Part shown: positions 12,201 to 24,378 of the stretch, one piece after another
Layout: every line of letters starts with the position of its first letter
Numbering within the stretch: the first letter of the stretch is position 1
NCBI GenBank assembly: GCA_964020085.1
Contig: OZ026603.1
Coordinates: forward strand, 33,983,006-34,047,005
From: Micromussa lordhowensis
Lineage: Eukaryota > Cnidaria > Anthozoa > Scleractinia > Lobophylliidae
DNA: 64,000 nt
Reading direction: 5' to 3'
Made by a program: the position numbers and the translations under genes
The notes under the pieces: generated by a model
What the model was told of the DNA's origin: nothing
What the model saw: only the letters and a program-made list of their open reading frames with translations
Databases searched by the model: none

Positions 12201-14260
12201 GCCGAGCTATGTCAAATTTGCCAAGGGGACCCCCAGCGCGCGTTTTCTGAAATTCTGCAAAGTTGGGACCAGGGGAAACTACTGCAAAAAGAAGGCCAGA
12301 AAAAACACCCTGGCGCCAATGCCATCATGTCCTAACTAGAATTTTCTTGAAGTGCCAACCTAGCAGAACATTTTGCTGCAAACCGCGCCTTTTAAAGTGC
12401 CCGTGAAGCCGAGCTATGTCAAATTTGCCAAGGGGACCCCCAGCGCGCGTTTTCTGAAATTCTGCAAAGTTGTGACCAGGGGAAACTACTGCAAAAAGAA
12501 GGCCAGAAAAAACACCCTGGCGCCAATGCCATCATGTCCTAACTAAGATTTCCTTAAAGTGCTAACCTAGCAGAACATTTTGCTGCAAACCGCGCCTCTT
12601 AAAGTGCCCGTGAAGCCGAGCTATGTCAAATTTGCCAAGGGGACCCCCAGCGCGCGTTTTCTGAAATTCTGCAAAGTTGGGACCAGGGGAAACTACTGCA
12701 AAAAGAAGGCCAGAAAAAACACCCTGGCGCCAATGCCATCATGTTCTAACTAAAATTTCCTTGAAGTGCCAACCTAGCAGAACATTTTGCTGCAAACCGC
12801 GCCTCTTAAAGTACCCGTGAAGCCGAGCTATGTCAAATTTGCCAAGGGGACCCCCAGCGCGCGTTTTCTGAAATTCTGCAAAGTTGGGACCAGGGGAAAC
12901 TACTGCAAAAAGAAGGCCAGAAAAAACACCCTGGCGCCAATGCCATCATGTCCTAACTAGGATTTCCTTAAAGTGCCAACCTAGCAGAACATTTTGCTGC
13001 AAACCGCGCCTCTTAAAGTGCCCGTGAAGCCGAGCTATGTCAAATTTGCCAAGGGGACCCCCAGCGCGCGTTTTCTGAAATTCTGCAAAGTTGGGACCAG
13101 GGGAAACTACTGCAAAAAGAAGGCCAGAAAAAACACCCTGGCGCCACTGCCATCATGTCCTAACTAAGATTTCCTTCAAGTGCCAACCTAGCAAAACGTT
13201 TTGCTGCAAACCGCGCCTCTTAAAGTGCCCGTGAAGCTGAGCTATGTCAAATTTGCCAAGGGGACCCCAAGCGCGCGTTTTCTGAAGTTCTGCAAAGTTG
13301 GGACCAGGGGAAACTACTGCAAAAAGAAGGCCAGAAAAAACACCCTGGCGCCAATGCCATCATGATCTAACTAAAATTTCCTTGAAGTGCCAAGCTAGCA
13401 AAACATTTTACTGCAAACCGCGCCTCTTAAAGTGCCCGTGAAGCCGAGCTATGTCAAATTTGCCAAGGGGACCCCCAGCGCGCGTTTTCTGAAATTCTGC
13501 AAAGTTGGGACCAGGGGAAACTACTGCAAAAAGAAGGCCAGAAAAAACACCCTGGCGCCAATGCCATCATGTCCTAACTAGCATTTCCTTGAAGTGCCAA
13601 CCTAGCAGAACATTTTGTTGCAAACCGCGCCTCTTAAAGTGCCCGTGAAGCCGAGCTATGTCAAATTTGCCAAGGGGACCCCCAGCGCGCGTTTTCTGAA
13701 ATTCTGCAAAGTTGGGACCAGGGGAAACTACTGCAAAAAGAAGGCCACAAAAAACACCCTGGCGCCAATGCCATCATGTCCTAACTAAGAATTCCTTGAA
13801 GTGCCAACCTAGCAGAACATTGTGCTGCAAACCGCGCCTCTTAAAGTGCCCGTGAGGCCGAGCTATGTCAAATTTGCCAAGGGGACCCCCAGCGCGCGTT
13901 TTCTGAAATTCTGCAAAGTTGGGACCAGGGGAAACTACTGCAAAAAGAAGGCCACAAAAAACACCCTGGCGCCAATGCCATCATGTCCTAACTAAAATTT
14001 CCTTGAAGTGCCAACCTAGCAAAACATTTTGCTGCAAACCGCGCCTCTTAAAGTGCCCGTGAAGCCGAGCTATGTCAAATTTGCCAAGGGGACCCCCAGC
14101 GCGCGTTTTCTAAAATTCTGCAAAGTTGGGACCAGGGGAAACTACTGCAAAAAGAAGGCCACAAAAAACACCCTGGCGCCAATGCCATCATGTCCTAACT
14201 AGGATTTCCTTAAAGCGCCAACCTAGCAGAACATTTTGCTGCAAACCGCGCCTCTTAAAG
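9205..14260 (+). repeat. Mosaic block with a 20-mer (4140 bp) repeat relationship
   Basis: About five monomers at 9205-10100 reappear at 13345-14240, a shift of 4140 bp (20 x 207). Shared markers are GCCAAGCTAGC with CATTTTACTGC (near 9250 and 13390), CTAGCATTTCC in the next box, CTAAGAATTCC followed by CATTGTGCTG (near 9645 and 13785), and CCTTAAAGCGCC (near 10071 and 14211). Differences include CTCTTGAAGTG at 9493 and GTGAGGCCG near 13854. The intervening monomers hold the separate 7-mer and 6-mer relationships listed below, so several rounds of unequal exchange are layered here. Confidence 0.75.
10090..12500 (+). repeat. Higher-order repeat, 7-mer (1449 bp), partial second copy
   Basis: Markers recur with a 1449-bp (7 x 207) spacing. 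CCAGAAAGAAC is at 10226 and 11675. AAACTGCGCC follows at 10310 and 11759. CTAGCATTTCC with GGACCTCCAG is near 10574 and 12023. GCCTATTAAAG is near 10732 and 12181. CTAGAATTTTCTTG with GCCTTTTAAAG is near 10889 and 12338. The match weakens at the fifth monomer, where the first copy has CCAAAAAAAAC and the second has GTTGTGACC. The second copy is therefore incomplete or was overwritten. Confidence 0.78.
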
Positions 14261-14590
14261 TGCCCGTGAAGCCGAGCTATGTCAAATTTGCCAAGGGGAC
14301 CCCCAGCGCGCGTTTTCTGAAATTCTGCAAAGTTGGGACCAGGGGAAACTACTGCAAAAAGAAGGCCAGAAAAAACACCCTGGCGCCACTGCCATCATGT
14401 CCTAACTAAGATTTCCTTCAAGTGCCAACCTAGCAGAACATTTTGCTGCAAACCGCGCCTCTTAAAGTGCCCGTGAAGCTGAGCTATGTCAAATTTGCCA
14501 AGGGGACCCCAAGCGCGCGTTTTCTGAAGTTCTGCAAAGTTGGGACCAGGGGAAACTACTGCAAAAAGAAGGCCAGAAAAAACACCCTGA
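13141..14590 (+). repeat. 6-mer (1242 bp) spaced duplicate of a distinctive monomer
   Basis: A rare monomer carrying GCGCCACTGCC, CTAAGATTTCCTTCAAG, GAAGCTGAGC, GGACCCCAAGCG and GAAGTTCTGC in succession occurs at 13141-13320 and again 1242 bp later at 14383-14560. Five linked rare substitutions make common descent certain. The monomers between the two are those that match 9.2-10.1 kb, so this monomer appears to flank the older 20-mer-related segment on both sides. Confidence 0.75.
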
Positions 14591-15059
14591 CGCCAATGCC
14601 ATCATATCTTAACTAAAATTTCCTTGAAGTGCCAACCTAGCAGAACATTTTGCTGCAAACCGCGCCTCTTAAAGTGCCCGTGAAGCCGAGCTATGTCAAA
14701 TTTGCCAAGGGGACCCCCAGCGCGCGTTTTCTGAAATTCTGCAAAGTTGGGACCAGGGGAAACTACTGCAAAAAGAAGGCCAGAAAAAACACCCTGGCGC
14801 CAATGCCATCATGTCTTAACTAAGATTTCCTTAAAGTGCCAACCTAGCCGAACATTTTGCTGCAAACCGCGCCTCTTAAAGTGCCCGTGAAGCCGAGCTA
14901 TGTCAAATTTGCCAAGGGGACCCCCAGCGCGCGTTTTCTGAAATTCTGCAAAGTTGGGACCAGGGGAAACTACTGCAAAAAGAAGGCCAAAAAAAACACC
15001 CTGGCGCCAATGCCATCATGTCCTAACTAGCATTTCCTTGAAGTGCCAACCTAGCAGAA

Positions 15060-18000
15060 CATTTTGCTTCAAACCGCGCCTCTTAAAGTGCCCGTGAAGC
15101 CGAGCTATGTCAAATTTGCCAAGGGGACCCCCAGCGCGCGTTTTCTGAAATTCTGCAAAGTTGGGACCAGGGGAAACTACTGCAAAAAGAAGGCCAGAAA
15201 AAACACCCTGGCGCCAATGCCATCATGTCCTAACTAAAATTTTCTTGAAGTGCCAACCTAGCAGAACATTTTGCTTCAAACCGCGCCTCTTAAAGTGCCC
15301 GTGAAGCCGAGCTATGTCAAATTTGCCAAGGGGACCCCCAGCGCGCGTTTTCTGAAATTCTGCAAAGTTGGGACCAGGGGGAACTACTGCAAAAAGGAGG
15401 CCAGGAAAAACACCCTGGGGCCAATGCCATCATGTCCTAACTAAAATTTCCTTGAAGTGCCAACCCAGCAAAACATTTTGCTGCAAACCGCGCCTCTTAA
15501 AGTGCCCGTGAAGCCGAGCTATGTCAAATTTGCCAAGGGGACCCCCAGCGCGCGTTTTCTGAAATTCTGCAAAGTTGGGACCAGGGGAAACTACTGCAAA
15601 AAGAAGGCCAGAAAAAACACCCTGGCGCCAATGCCATCATGTCCTAACTAGGATTTCCTTGAACTGCCAACCTAGCAAAACATTTTGCTGCAAACCGCGC
15701 CTCTTAAAGTGCCCGTGAAGCCGAGCTATGTCAAATTTTCCAAGGGGACCCCCAGCGCGCGTTTTCTGAAGTTCTGCAAAGTTGGGACCAGGGGAAACTA
15801 CTGCAAAAAGAAGGCCAGAAAAAACACCCTGGCGCCAATGCCATCATGTCCTAACTTGGTTTTCCTTAAAGTGCCAACCTAGCAGAACATTTTGCCGCAA
15901 ACCGCGCCTCTTAAAGTGCCCGTGAAGCCGAGCTATGTCAAATTTGCCAAGGGGACCCCCAGCGCGCGTTTTCTGAAATTCTGCAAAGTTGGGACCAGGG
16001 GGAACTACTGCAAAAAGAAGGCCAGAAAAAACACCCTGGCGCCAATGCCATCATGTCCTAACTAAAATTTCCTTAAAGTGCCAACCTAGCAAAACATTTT
16101 GCTGCAAACCGCGCCTCTTAAAGTGCCCGTGAAGCCGAGCTATGTCAAATTTGCCAAGGGGACCCCCAGCGCGCGTTTTCTGAAATTCTGCAAAGTTGGG
16201 ACCAGGGGAAACTACTGCAAAAAGAAGGCCAGAAAAAACACCCTGGCGCCAATGCCATCATGTCCTAACTAGAATTTCCTTGTAGTGCCAACCTAGCAAA
16301 ACATTTTGCTGCAAACCGCGCCTCTTAAAGTGCCCGTGAAGCCGAGCTATGTCAAATTTGCCAAGGGGACCCCCAGCGCGCGTTTTCTGAAATTCTGCAA
16401 AGTTGGGACCAGGGGAAACTACTGCAAACAGAAGGCCAGAAAGAACACCCTGGCGCCAATGCCATCATGTCCTAACTAGGATTTCCTTGAAGTGCCAACC
16501 TAGCCAAACATTTTGCTGCAAACCGCGCCTCTTAAAGTGCCCGTGAAGCCGAGCTATGTCAAATTTGCCAAGGGGACCGCCAGCGCGCGTTTTCTGAAAT
16601 TCTGCAAAGTTGGGACCAGGGGAAACTACTGCAAAAAGAAGGCCAGAAAGAACACCCTGGCGCCAATGCCATCATGTCCTAACTAAAATTTCCTTGAAGT
16701 GCCAACCTAGCAGAACATTTTGCTGCAAGCCGCGCCTCTTAAAGTGCCCGTGAAGCCGAGCTATGTCAAATTTGCCAAGGGGACCCCCAGCGCGCGTTTT
16801 CTGAAATTCTGCAAAGTTGGGACCAGGGGAAACTACTGCAAAAAGAAGGCCAGAAAAAACACCCTGGCGCCAATGCCATCATGTCCTAACTAAAATTTTC
16901 TTGAAGTGCCAACCTAGCAAAACATTTTGCTGCAAACCGCGCCTCTTAACGTGCCCGTGAAGCCGAGCTATGTCAAATTTGCCAAGGGGACCCCCAGCGC
17001 GCGTTTTCTGAAATTCTGCAAAGTTGGGACCAGGGGAAACCACTGCAAAAAGAAGGCCAGAAAAAACACCCTGGCGCCAATGCCATCATGTCCTAACTAG
17101 GATTTCCTTGTAGTGCCAACCTAGCAAAACATTTTGCTGCAAACCGCGCCTCTTAAAGTGCCCGTGAAGCCGAGCTATGTCAAATTTGCCAAGGGGACCC
17201 CCAGCGCGCGTTTTCTGAAATTCTGCAAAGTTGGGACCAGGGGAAACTACTGCAAAAAGAAGGCCAGAAAAAACACCCTGGCGCCAATGCCATCATGTCC
17301 TAACTAAAATTTCCTTAAAGTGCCAATCTAGCAAAACATTTTGCTGCAAACCGCGCCTCTTAAAGTGCCCGTGAAGCCGAGCTATGTCAAATTTGCCAAG
17401 GGGACCCCCAGCGCGCGTTTTCTGAAATTCTGCAAGGTTGGGACCAGGGGAAACTACTGCAAAAAGAAGGCCAGAAAAAACACCCTGGCGCCAATGCCAT
17501 CATGTCCTAACTAGGATTTTCTTGAAGTGCCAACCTAGCAAAACATTTTGCTGCAAACCGCGCCTCTTAAAGTGCCCGTGAAGCCGAGCTATGTCAAATT
17601 TGCCAAGGGGACCCCTAGCGCGCGTTTTCTGAAATTCTGCAAAGTTGGGACCAGGGGAAACTACTGCAAAAAGAAGGCCAGAAAAAACACCCTGGCGCCA
17701 ATGCCATCATGTCCTAACTAGAATTTCCTTAAAGTGCCAACCTAGCCGAACATTTTGCTGCAAACCGCGCCTCTTAAAGTGCCCGTGAAGCCGAGCTATG
17801 TCAAATTTGCCAAGGGGACCCCCAGCGCGCGTTTTCTGAAATTCTGCAAAGTTGGGACCAGGGGAAACTACTGCAAAAAGAAGGCCAGAAAGAACACCCT
17901 GGCGCCAATGCCATCATGTCCTAACTAAAATTTCCTTGAAGTGCCAACCTAGCAGAACATTTTGCTGCAAACCGCGCCTCTTAAAGTGCCCGTGAAGCCG

Positions 18001-20400
18001 AGCTATGTCAAATTTGCCAAGGGGACCCCCAGCGCGCGTTTTCTGAAATTCTGCAAAGTTGGGACCAGGGGAAGCTACTGCAAAAAGAAGGCCAGAAAGA
18101 ACACCCTGGCGCCAATGCCATCATGTCCTAACTAAGATTTCCTTGAAGTGCCAACCTAGCAGAACATTTTGCTGCAAACCGCGCCTCTTAAAGTGCCCGT
18201 GAAGCCGAGCTATGTCAAATTTGCCAAGGGGACCCCCAGCGCGCGTTTTCTGAAATTCTGCAAAGTTGGGACCAGGGGAAACTACTGCAAAAAGAAGGCC
18301 AGAAAAAACACCCTGGCGCCAATGCCATCATGTCCTAACTAGAATTTCCTTGAAGTGCCAACCTAGCAGAACATTGTGCTGCAAACCGCGCCTCTTAAAG
18401 TGCCCGTGAAGCCGAGCTATGTCAAATTTGCCAAGGGGACCCCCAGCGCGCGTTTTCTGAAATTCTGCAAAGTTGGGACCAGGGGAAACTACTGCAAAAA
18501 GAAGGCCACAAAAAACACCCTGGCGCCAATGCCATCATGTCCTAACAAATATTTCCTTAAAGTGCCAACCTAGCAGAACATTTTGCTGCAAACCGCGCCT
18601 CTTAAAGTGCCCGTGAAGCCGAGCTATGTCAAATTTGCCAAGGGGACCCCCAGCGCGCGTTTTCTGAAATTCTGCAAAGTTGGGACCAGGGGAAACTACT
18701 GCAAAAAGAAGGCCAGAAAAAACACCCTGGCGCCAATGCCATCATGTCCTAACTAAAATTTCCTTCAAGTACCAACCTAGCAGAACATTTTGCTGCAAAT
18801 CGCGCCTCTTAAAGTGCCCGTGAAGCCGAGCTATGTCAAATTTGCCAAGGGGACCCCCAGCGCGCGTTTTCTGAAATTCTGCAAAGTTGGGACCAGGGGA
18901 AACTACTGCAAAAAGAAGGCCAGAAAAAACACCCTGGCGCCAATGCCATCATGTCCTAACTACGATTTCCTTGAAGTGCCAACCTAGCAGAACATTTTGC
19001 TGCAAACCGCGCCCCTTAAAGTGCCCGTGAAGCCGAGCTATGTCAAATTTGCCAAGGGGACCCCCAGCGCGCGTTTTCTGAAATTCTGCAAAGTTGGGAC
19101 CAGGGGAAACTACTGCAAAAAGAAGGCCAAAAAAAACACCCTGGCGCGAATGCCATCATGTCCTAACTAGGATTTCCTTGAAGTGCCAACCTAGCAGAAC
19201 ATTTTGCTGCAAACCGCGCCTCTTAAAGTGCCCGTGAAGCCGAGCTATGTCAAATTTGCCAAGGGGACCCCCAGCGCGCGTTTTCTGAAATTCTGCAAAG
19301 TTGGGACCAGGGGAAACTACTGCAAAAAGAAGGCCACAAAAAACACCCTGGCGCCAATGCCATCATGTCCTAACTAGAATTTCCTTGTAGTGCCAACCTA
19401 GCAAAACATTTTGCTGCAAACCGCGCCTCTTAAAGTGCCCGTGAAGCCGAGCTATGTCAAATTTGCCAAGGGGACCCCCAGCGCGCGTTTTCTGAAATTC
19501 TGCAAGGTTGGGACCAGGGGAAACTACTGCAAAAAGAAGGCCAGAAAAAACACCCTGGCGCCAATGCCATCATGTCCTAACTGGGATTTTCTTGAAGTGC
19601 CAACCTAGCAAAACATTTTGCTGCAAACCGCGCCTCTTAAAGTGCCCGTGAAGCCGAGCTATGTCAAATTTGCCAAGGGGACCCCCAGCGCGCGTTTTCT
19701 GAAATTCTGCAAAGTTGGGACCAGGGGAAACTACTGCAAAAAGAAGGCCAGAAAAAACACCCTGGCGCCAATGCCATCATGTCCTAACTAGGATTTCCTT
19801 GTAGTGCCAACCTAGCAAAACATTTTGCTGCAAACCGCGCTTCTTAAAGTGCCCGTGAAGCCGAGCTATGTCAAATTTGCCAAGGGGACCCCCAGCGCGC
19901 GTTTTCTGAAATTCTGCAAAGTTGGGACCAGGGGAAACTACTGCAAACAGAAGGCCAGAAAAAACACCCTGGCGCCAATGCCATCATGTCCTAACTAAAA
20001 TTTCCTTAAAGTGCCAACCTAGCCGAACATTTTGCTGCAAACTGCGCCTCTTAAAGTGCCCGTGAAGCCGAGCTATGTCAAATTTGCCAAGGGGACCCCC
20101 AGCGCGCGTTTTCTGAAATTCTGCAAAGTTGGGACCAGGGGAAACTACTGCAAAAAGAAGGCCAGAAAGAACACCCTGGCGCCACTGCCATCATGTCCTT
20201 ACTAAAATTTCCTTGAAGTGCCAATCTAGCAGAACATTTTGCTGCAAACCGCGCCTCTTAAAGTGCCCGTGAAGCCGAGCTATGTCAAATTTGCCAAGGG
20301 GACCCCCAGCGCGCGTTTTCTGAAATTCTGCAAGGTTGGGACCAGGGGAAACTACTGCAAAAAGAAGGCCAGAAAAAACACCCTGGCGCCAATGCCATCA
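15060..20400 (+). repeat. Mixed monomers with TTGTAGTGCC and AAACAG variants
   Basis: This stretch has no clean higher-order period that I could confirm. Marker variants are TTGCTTCAAACC (near 15066 and 15273), GGGGGAACTAC with AAAGGAGGCCAGG near 15377-15404, the lost box stop CAACCCAGC (near 15461 and again near 20843, 26 monomers apart), CCTTGTAGTGCC (near 16279, 17107, 19384 and 19799), TGCAAGGTTGG (near 17430, 19501 and 20329) and GCCGAACATT (near 17745 and 20028). The interleaved recurrence at 3-13 monomer spacings looks like repeated small unequal exchanges that never fixed one dominant higher-order unit. Confidence 0.65.
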
Positions 20401-23400
20401 TGTCCTAACTAGGATTTTCTTGCAGTGCCAACCTAGCAAAACATTTTGCTGCAAACCGCGCCTCTTAAAGTGCCCGTGAAGCCGAGCTATGTCAAATTTG
20501 CCAAGGGGACCCCCAGCGCGCGTTTTCTGAAATTCTGCAAAGTTGGGACCAGGGGAAACTACTGCAAAAAGAAGGCCAGAAAAAACACCCTGGCGCCAAT
20601 GCCATCATGTCCTAACTAGAATTTCCTTGAAGTGCCAACCTAGCAAAACATTTTGCTGCAAACCGCGCCTCTTAAAGTGCCCGTGAAGCCGAGCTATGTC
20701 AAATTTGCCAAGGGGACCCCCAGCGCGCGTTTTCTGAAATTCTGCAAAGTTGGGACCAGGGGAAACTACTGCAAAAAGAAGGCCAGAAAAAACACCCTGG
20801 CGCCAATGCCATCATGTCCTAACTAGAATTTCCTTGAAGTGCCAACCCAGCAAAACATTTTGCTGCAAACCGCGCCTCTTAAAGTGCCCGTGAAGCCGAG
20901 CTATGTCAAATTTGCCAAGGGGACCCCCAGCGCGCGTTTTCTGAAATTCTGCAAAGTTGGGACCAGGGGAAACTACTGCAAAAAGAAGGCCAGAAAAAAC
21001 ACCCTGGCGCCAATGCCATCATGTCCTAACTAAAATTTCCTTGAAGTGCCAACCTAGCAAAACATTTTGCTGCAAACCGCGCCTCTTAAAGTGCCCGTGA
21101 AGCCGAGCTATGTCAAATTTGCCAAGGGGACCCCCAGCGCGCGTTTTCTGAAATTCTGCAAAGTTGGGACCAGGGGAAACTACTGCACAAAAAAGGCCAG
21201 AAAAAACACCCTGGCGCCAATGCCATCATGTCCTAACTAGAAGTTCCTTGAAGTGCCAACCTAGCAGAACATTTTGCTGCAAACCGCGCCTCTTAAAGTG
21301 CCCGTGAAGCCGAGCTATGTCAAATTTGCCAAGGAGACCTCCAGCGCGCGTTTTCTGAAATTCTGCAAAGTTGGGACCAGGGGAAACTACTGCAAAAAGA
21401 AGGCCAGAAAAAACACCCTGTCGCCAATGCCATCATGTCCTAACTAGGATTTACTTAAAGTGCCAACCTAGGAGAACATTTTGCTGCAAACCGCGCCTCT
21501 TAAAGTGCCCGTGAAGCCGAGCTATGTCAAATTTGCCAAGGGGACCCCCAGCGCGCGTTTTCTGAAATTCTGCAAAGTTGGGACCAGGGGAAACTACTGC
21601 AAAAAGAAGGCCAGAAAGAACACCCTGGCGCCAATGATATCATTTCCTAACTGCAACTTCCTTAAAAAACCAACCTAGCAGAACATTTTGCTGGAAACCG
21701 CGCCTCTTAAAGTGCTCGTGAAGCCGAGCTATGTCAAATTTGCCAAGGGGACCCCCAGCGCGCGTTTTCTGAAATTCTGCAAAGTTGGGACCAGGGGAAA
21801 CTACTGCAAATAGAAGGCCAGAAAAAACACCCTGGCGCCAATGCCATCATGTCCTAACTAGGATTTCCTTGAAGTGCCAACCTAGCAGAACATTTTGCTG
21901 CAAACCGCGCCTCTTAAAGTGCCCGTGAAGCCGAGCTATGTCAAATTTGCCAAGGGGACCCCCAGCGCGCGTTTTCTGAAATTCTGCAAAGTTGGGACCA
22001 GGGGAAACTACTGCAAAAAGAAGGCCAGAAAAAACACCCTGGCGCCAATGCCATCATGTCCTAACTAGGATTTTCTTGAAGTGCCAACCTAGCAAAACAT
22101 TTTGCTGCAAACCGCGCCTCTTAAAGTGCCCGTGAAGCCGAGCTATGTCAAATTTGCCAAGGGGACCCCCAGCGCGCGTTTTCTGAAATTCTGCAAAGTT
22201 GGGACCAGGGGAAACTACTGCAAAAAGAAGGCCAGAAAAAACACCCTGGCGCCAATGCCATCATGTCCTAACTAGAATTTCCTTGAAGTGCCAACCTAGC
22301 AAAACATTTTGCTGCAAACCGCGCCTCTTAAAGTGCCCGTGAAGCCGAGCTATGTCAAATTTGCCAAGGGGACCCCCAGCGCGCGTTTTCTGAAATTCTG
22401 CAAAGTTGGGACCAGGGGAAACTACTGCAAAAAGAAGGCCAGAAAAAACACCCTGGCGCCAATGCCATCATGTCCTAACTAGAATTTCCTTGAAGTGCCA
22501 ACCTAGCAAAACATTTTGCTGCAAACCGCGCCTCTTAAAGTGCCCGTGAAGCCGAGCTATGTCAAATTTGCCAAGGGGACCCCCAGCGCGCGTTTTCTGA
22601 AATTCTGCAAAGGTGGGACCAGGGGAAACTACTGCAAAAAGAAGGCCAGAAAAAACACCCTGGCGCCAATGCCATCATGTCCTAACTAAAATTTCCTTGA
22701 AGTGCCAACCTAGCAAAACATTTTGCTGCAAACCGCGCCTCTTAAAGTGCCCGTGAAGCCGAGCTATGTCAAATTTGCCAAGGGGACCCCCAGCGCGCGT
22801 TTTCTGAAATTCTGCAAAGTTGGGACCAGGGGAAACTACTGCACAAAAAAGGCCAGAAAAAACACCCTGGCGCCAATGCCATCATGTCCTAACTAGAAGT
22901 TCCTTGAAGTGCCAACCTAGCAGAACATTTTGCTGCAAACCGCGCCTCTTAAAGTGCCCGTGAAGCCGAGCTATGTCAAATTTGCCAAGGAGACCTCCAG
23001 CGCGCGTTTTCTGAAATTCTGCAAAGTTGGGACCAGGGGAAACTACTGCAAAAAGAAGGCCAGAAAAAACACCCTGTCGCCAATGCCATCATGTCCTAAC
23101 TAGGATTTACTTAAAGTGCCAACCTAGGAGAACATTTTGCTGCAAACCGCGCCTCTTAAAGTGCCCGTGAAGCCGAGCTATGTCAAATTTGCCAAGGGGA
23201 CCCCCAGCGCGCGTTTTCTGAAATTCTGCAAAGTTGGGACCAGGGGAAACTACTGCAAAAAGAAGGCCAGAAAGAACACCCTGGCGCCAATGATATCATT
23301 TCCTAACTGCAACTTCCTTGAAAAACCAACCTAGCAGAACATTTTGCTGGAAACCGCGCCTCTTAAAGTGCTCGTGAAGCCGAGCTATGTCAAATTTGCC

Positions 23401-23711
23401 AAGGGGACCCCCAGCGCGCGTTTTCTGAAATTCTGCAAAGTTGGGACCAGGGGAAACTACTGCAAATAGAAGGCCAGAAAAAACACCCTGGCGCCAATGC
23501 CATCATGTCCTAACTAGGATTTCCTTGAAGTGCCAACCTAGCAGAACATTTTGCTGCAAACCGCGCCTCTTAAAGTGCCCGTGAAGCCGAGCTATGTCAA
23601 ATTTGCCAAGGGGACCCCCAGCGCGCGTTTTCTGAAATTCTGCAAAGTTGGGACCAGGGGAAACTACTGCAAAAAGAAGGCCAGAAAAAACACCCTGGCG
23701 CCAATGCCATC
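20400..23711 (+). repeat. Higher-order repeat, 8-mer (1656 bp), two copies
   Basis: Eight monomers at about 20400-22055 are followed by a second copy at 22056-23711. Ordered markers: GCACAAAAAAGGCC (21185 and 22841), CTAGAAGTTCC (near 21236 and 22892), CCAAGGAGACCTCCAG (near 21329 and 22985), CCTGTCGCC, GGATTTACTTAAAG with CTAGGAGAAC, then the GATATCATTTCC/CTGCAACTTCC box (near 21638 and 23294), then CTGGAAACCG with GTGCTCGTG and an AAATAGAAGG core. Differences include CCTTAAAAAACC against CCTTGAAAAACC, CAACCCAGC against CAACCTAGC, and AAAGGTGGG only near 22612. Confidence 0.85.
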
Positions 23712-24378
23712 ATGTCCTAACTATAATTTTCTTGAAGCGCCAACCTAGCAGAACATTTTGCTGCAAACCGCGCCTCTTAAAGTGCCCGTGAAGCCGAGCT
23801 ATGTCAAATTTGCCAAGGGGACCCCCAGCGCGCGTTTTCTGAAATTCTGCAAAGTTGGGACCAGGGGAAACTACTGCAAATAGAAGGCCAAAAAAAACAC
23901 CCTCGCGCCAATGCCATCATGTGCTAACTAAGATTTCCTTGAAGTGCCAACCTAGCAGAACATTTTGCTGCAAACCGCGCCTCTTAAAGTGCCCGTGAAG
24001 CCGAGCTATGTCAAATTTGCCAAGGGGACCCCCAGCGCGCGTTTTCTGAAATTCTGCAAAGTTGGGACCAGGGGAAACTACTGCAAAAAGAAGGCCAGAA
24101 AAAACACCCTGGCGCCAATGCCATCATGTCCTAACTACGATTTCCTTAAAGTGCCTACCTAGCAGAACATTTTGCTGCAAACCGCGCCTCTTAAAGTGCC
24201 CGTGAAGCCGAGCTATGTCAAATTTGCCAAGGGGACCCCCAGCGCGCGTTTTCTGAAATTCTGCAAAGTTGGGACCAGGGGAAACTACTGCAAAAAGAAG
24301 GCCAGAAAAAACACCCTGGCGCCAATGCCATCATGTCCTAACTAGGATTTCCTTAAAGTGCCAACCTAGCAAAACATT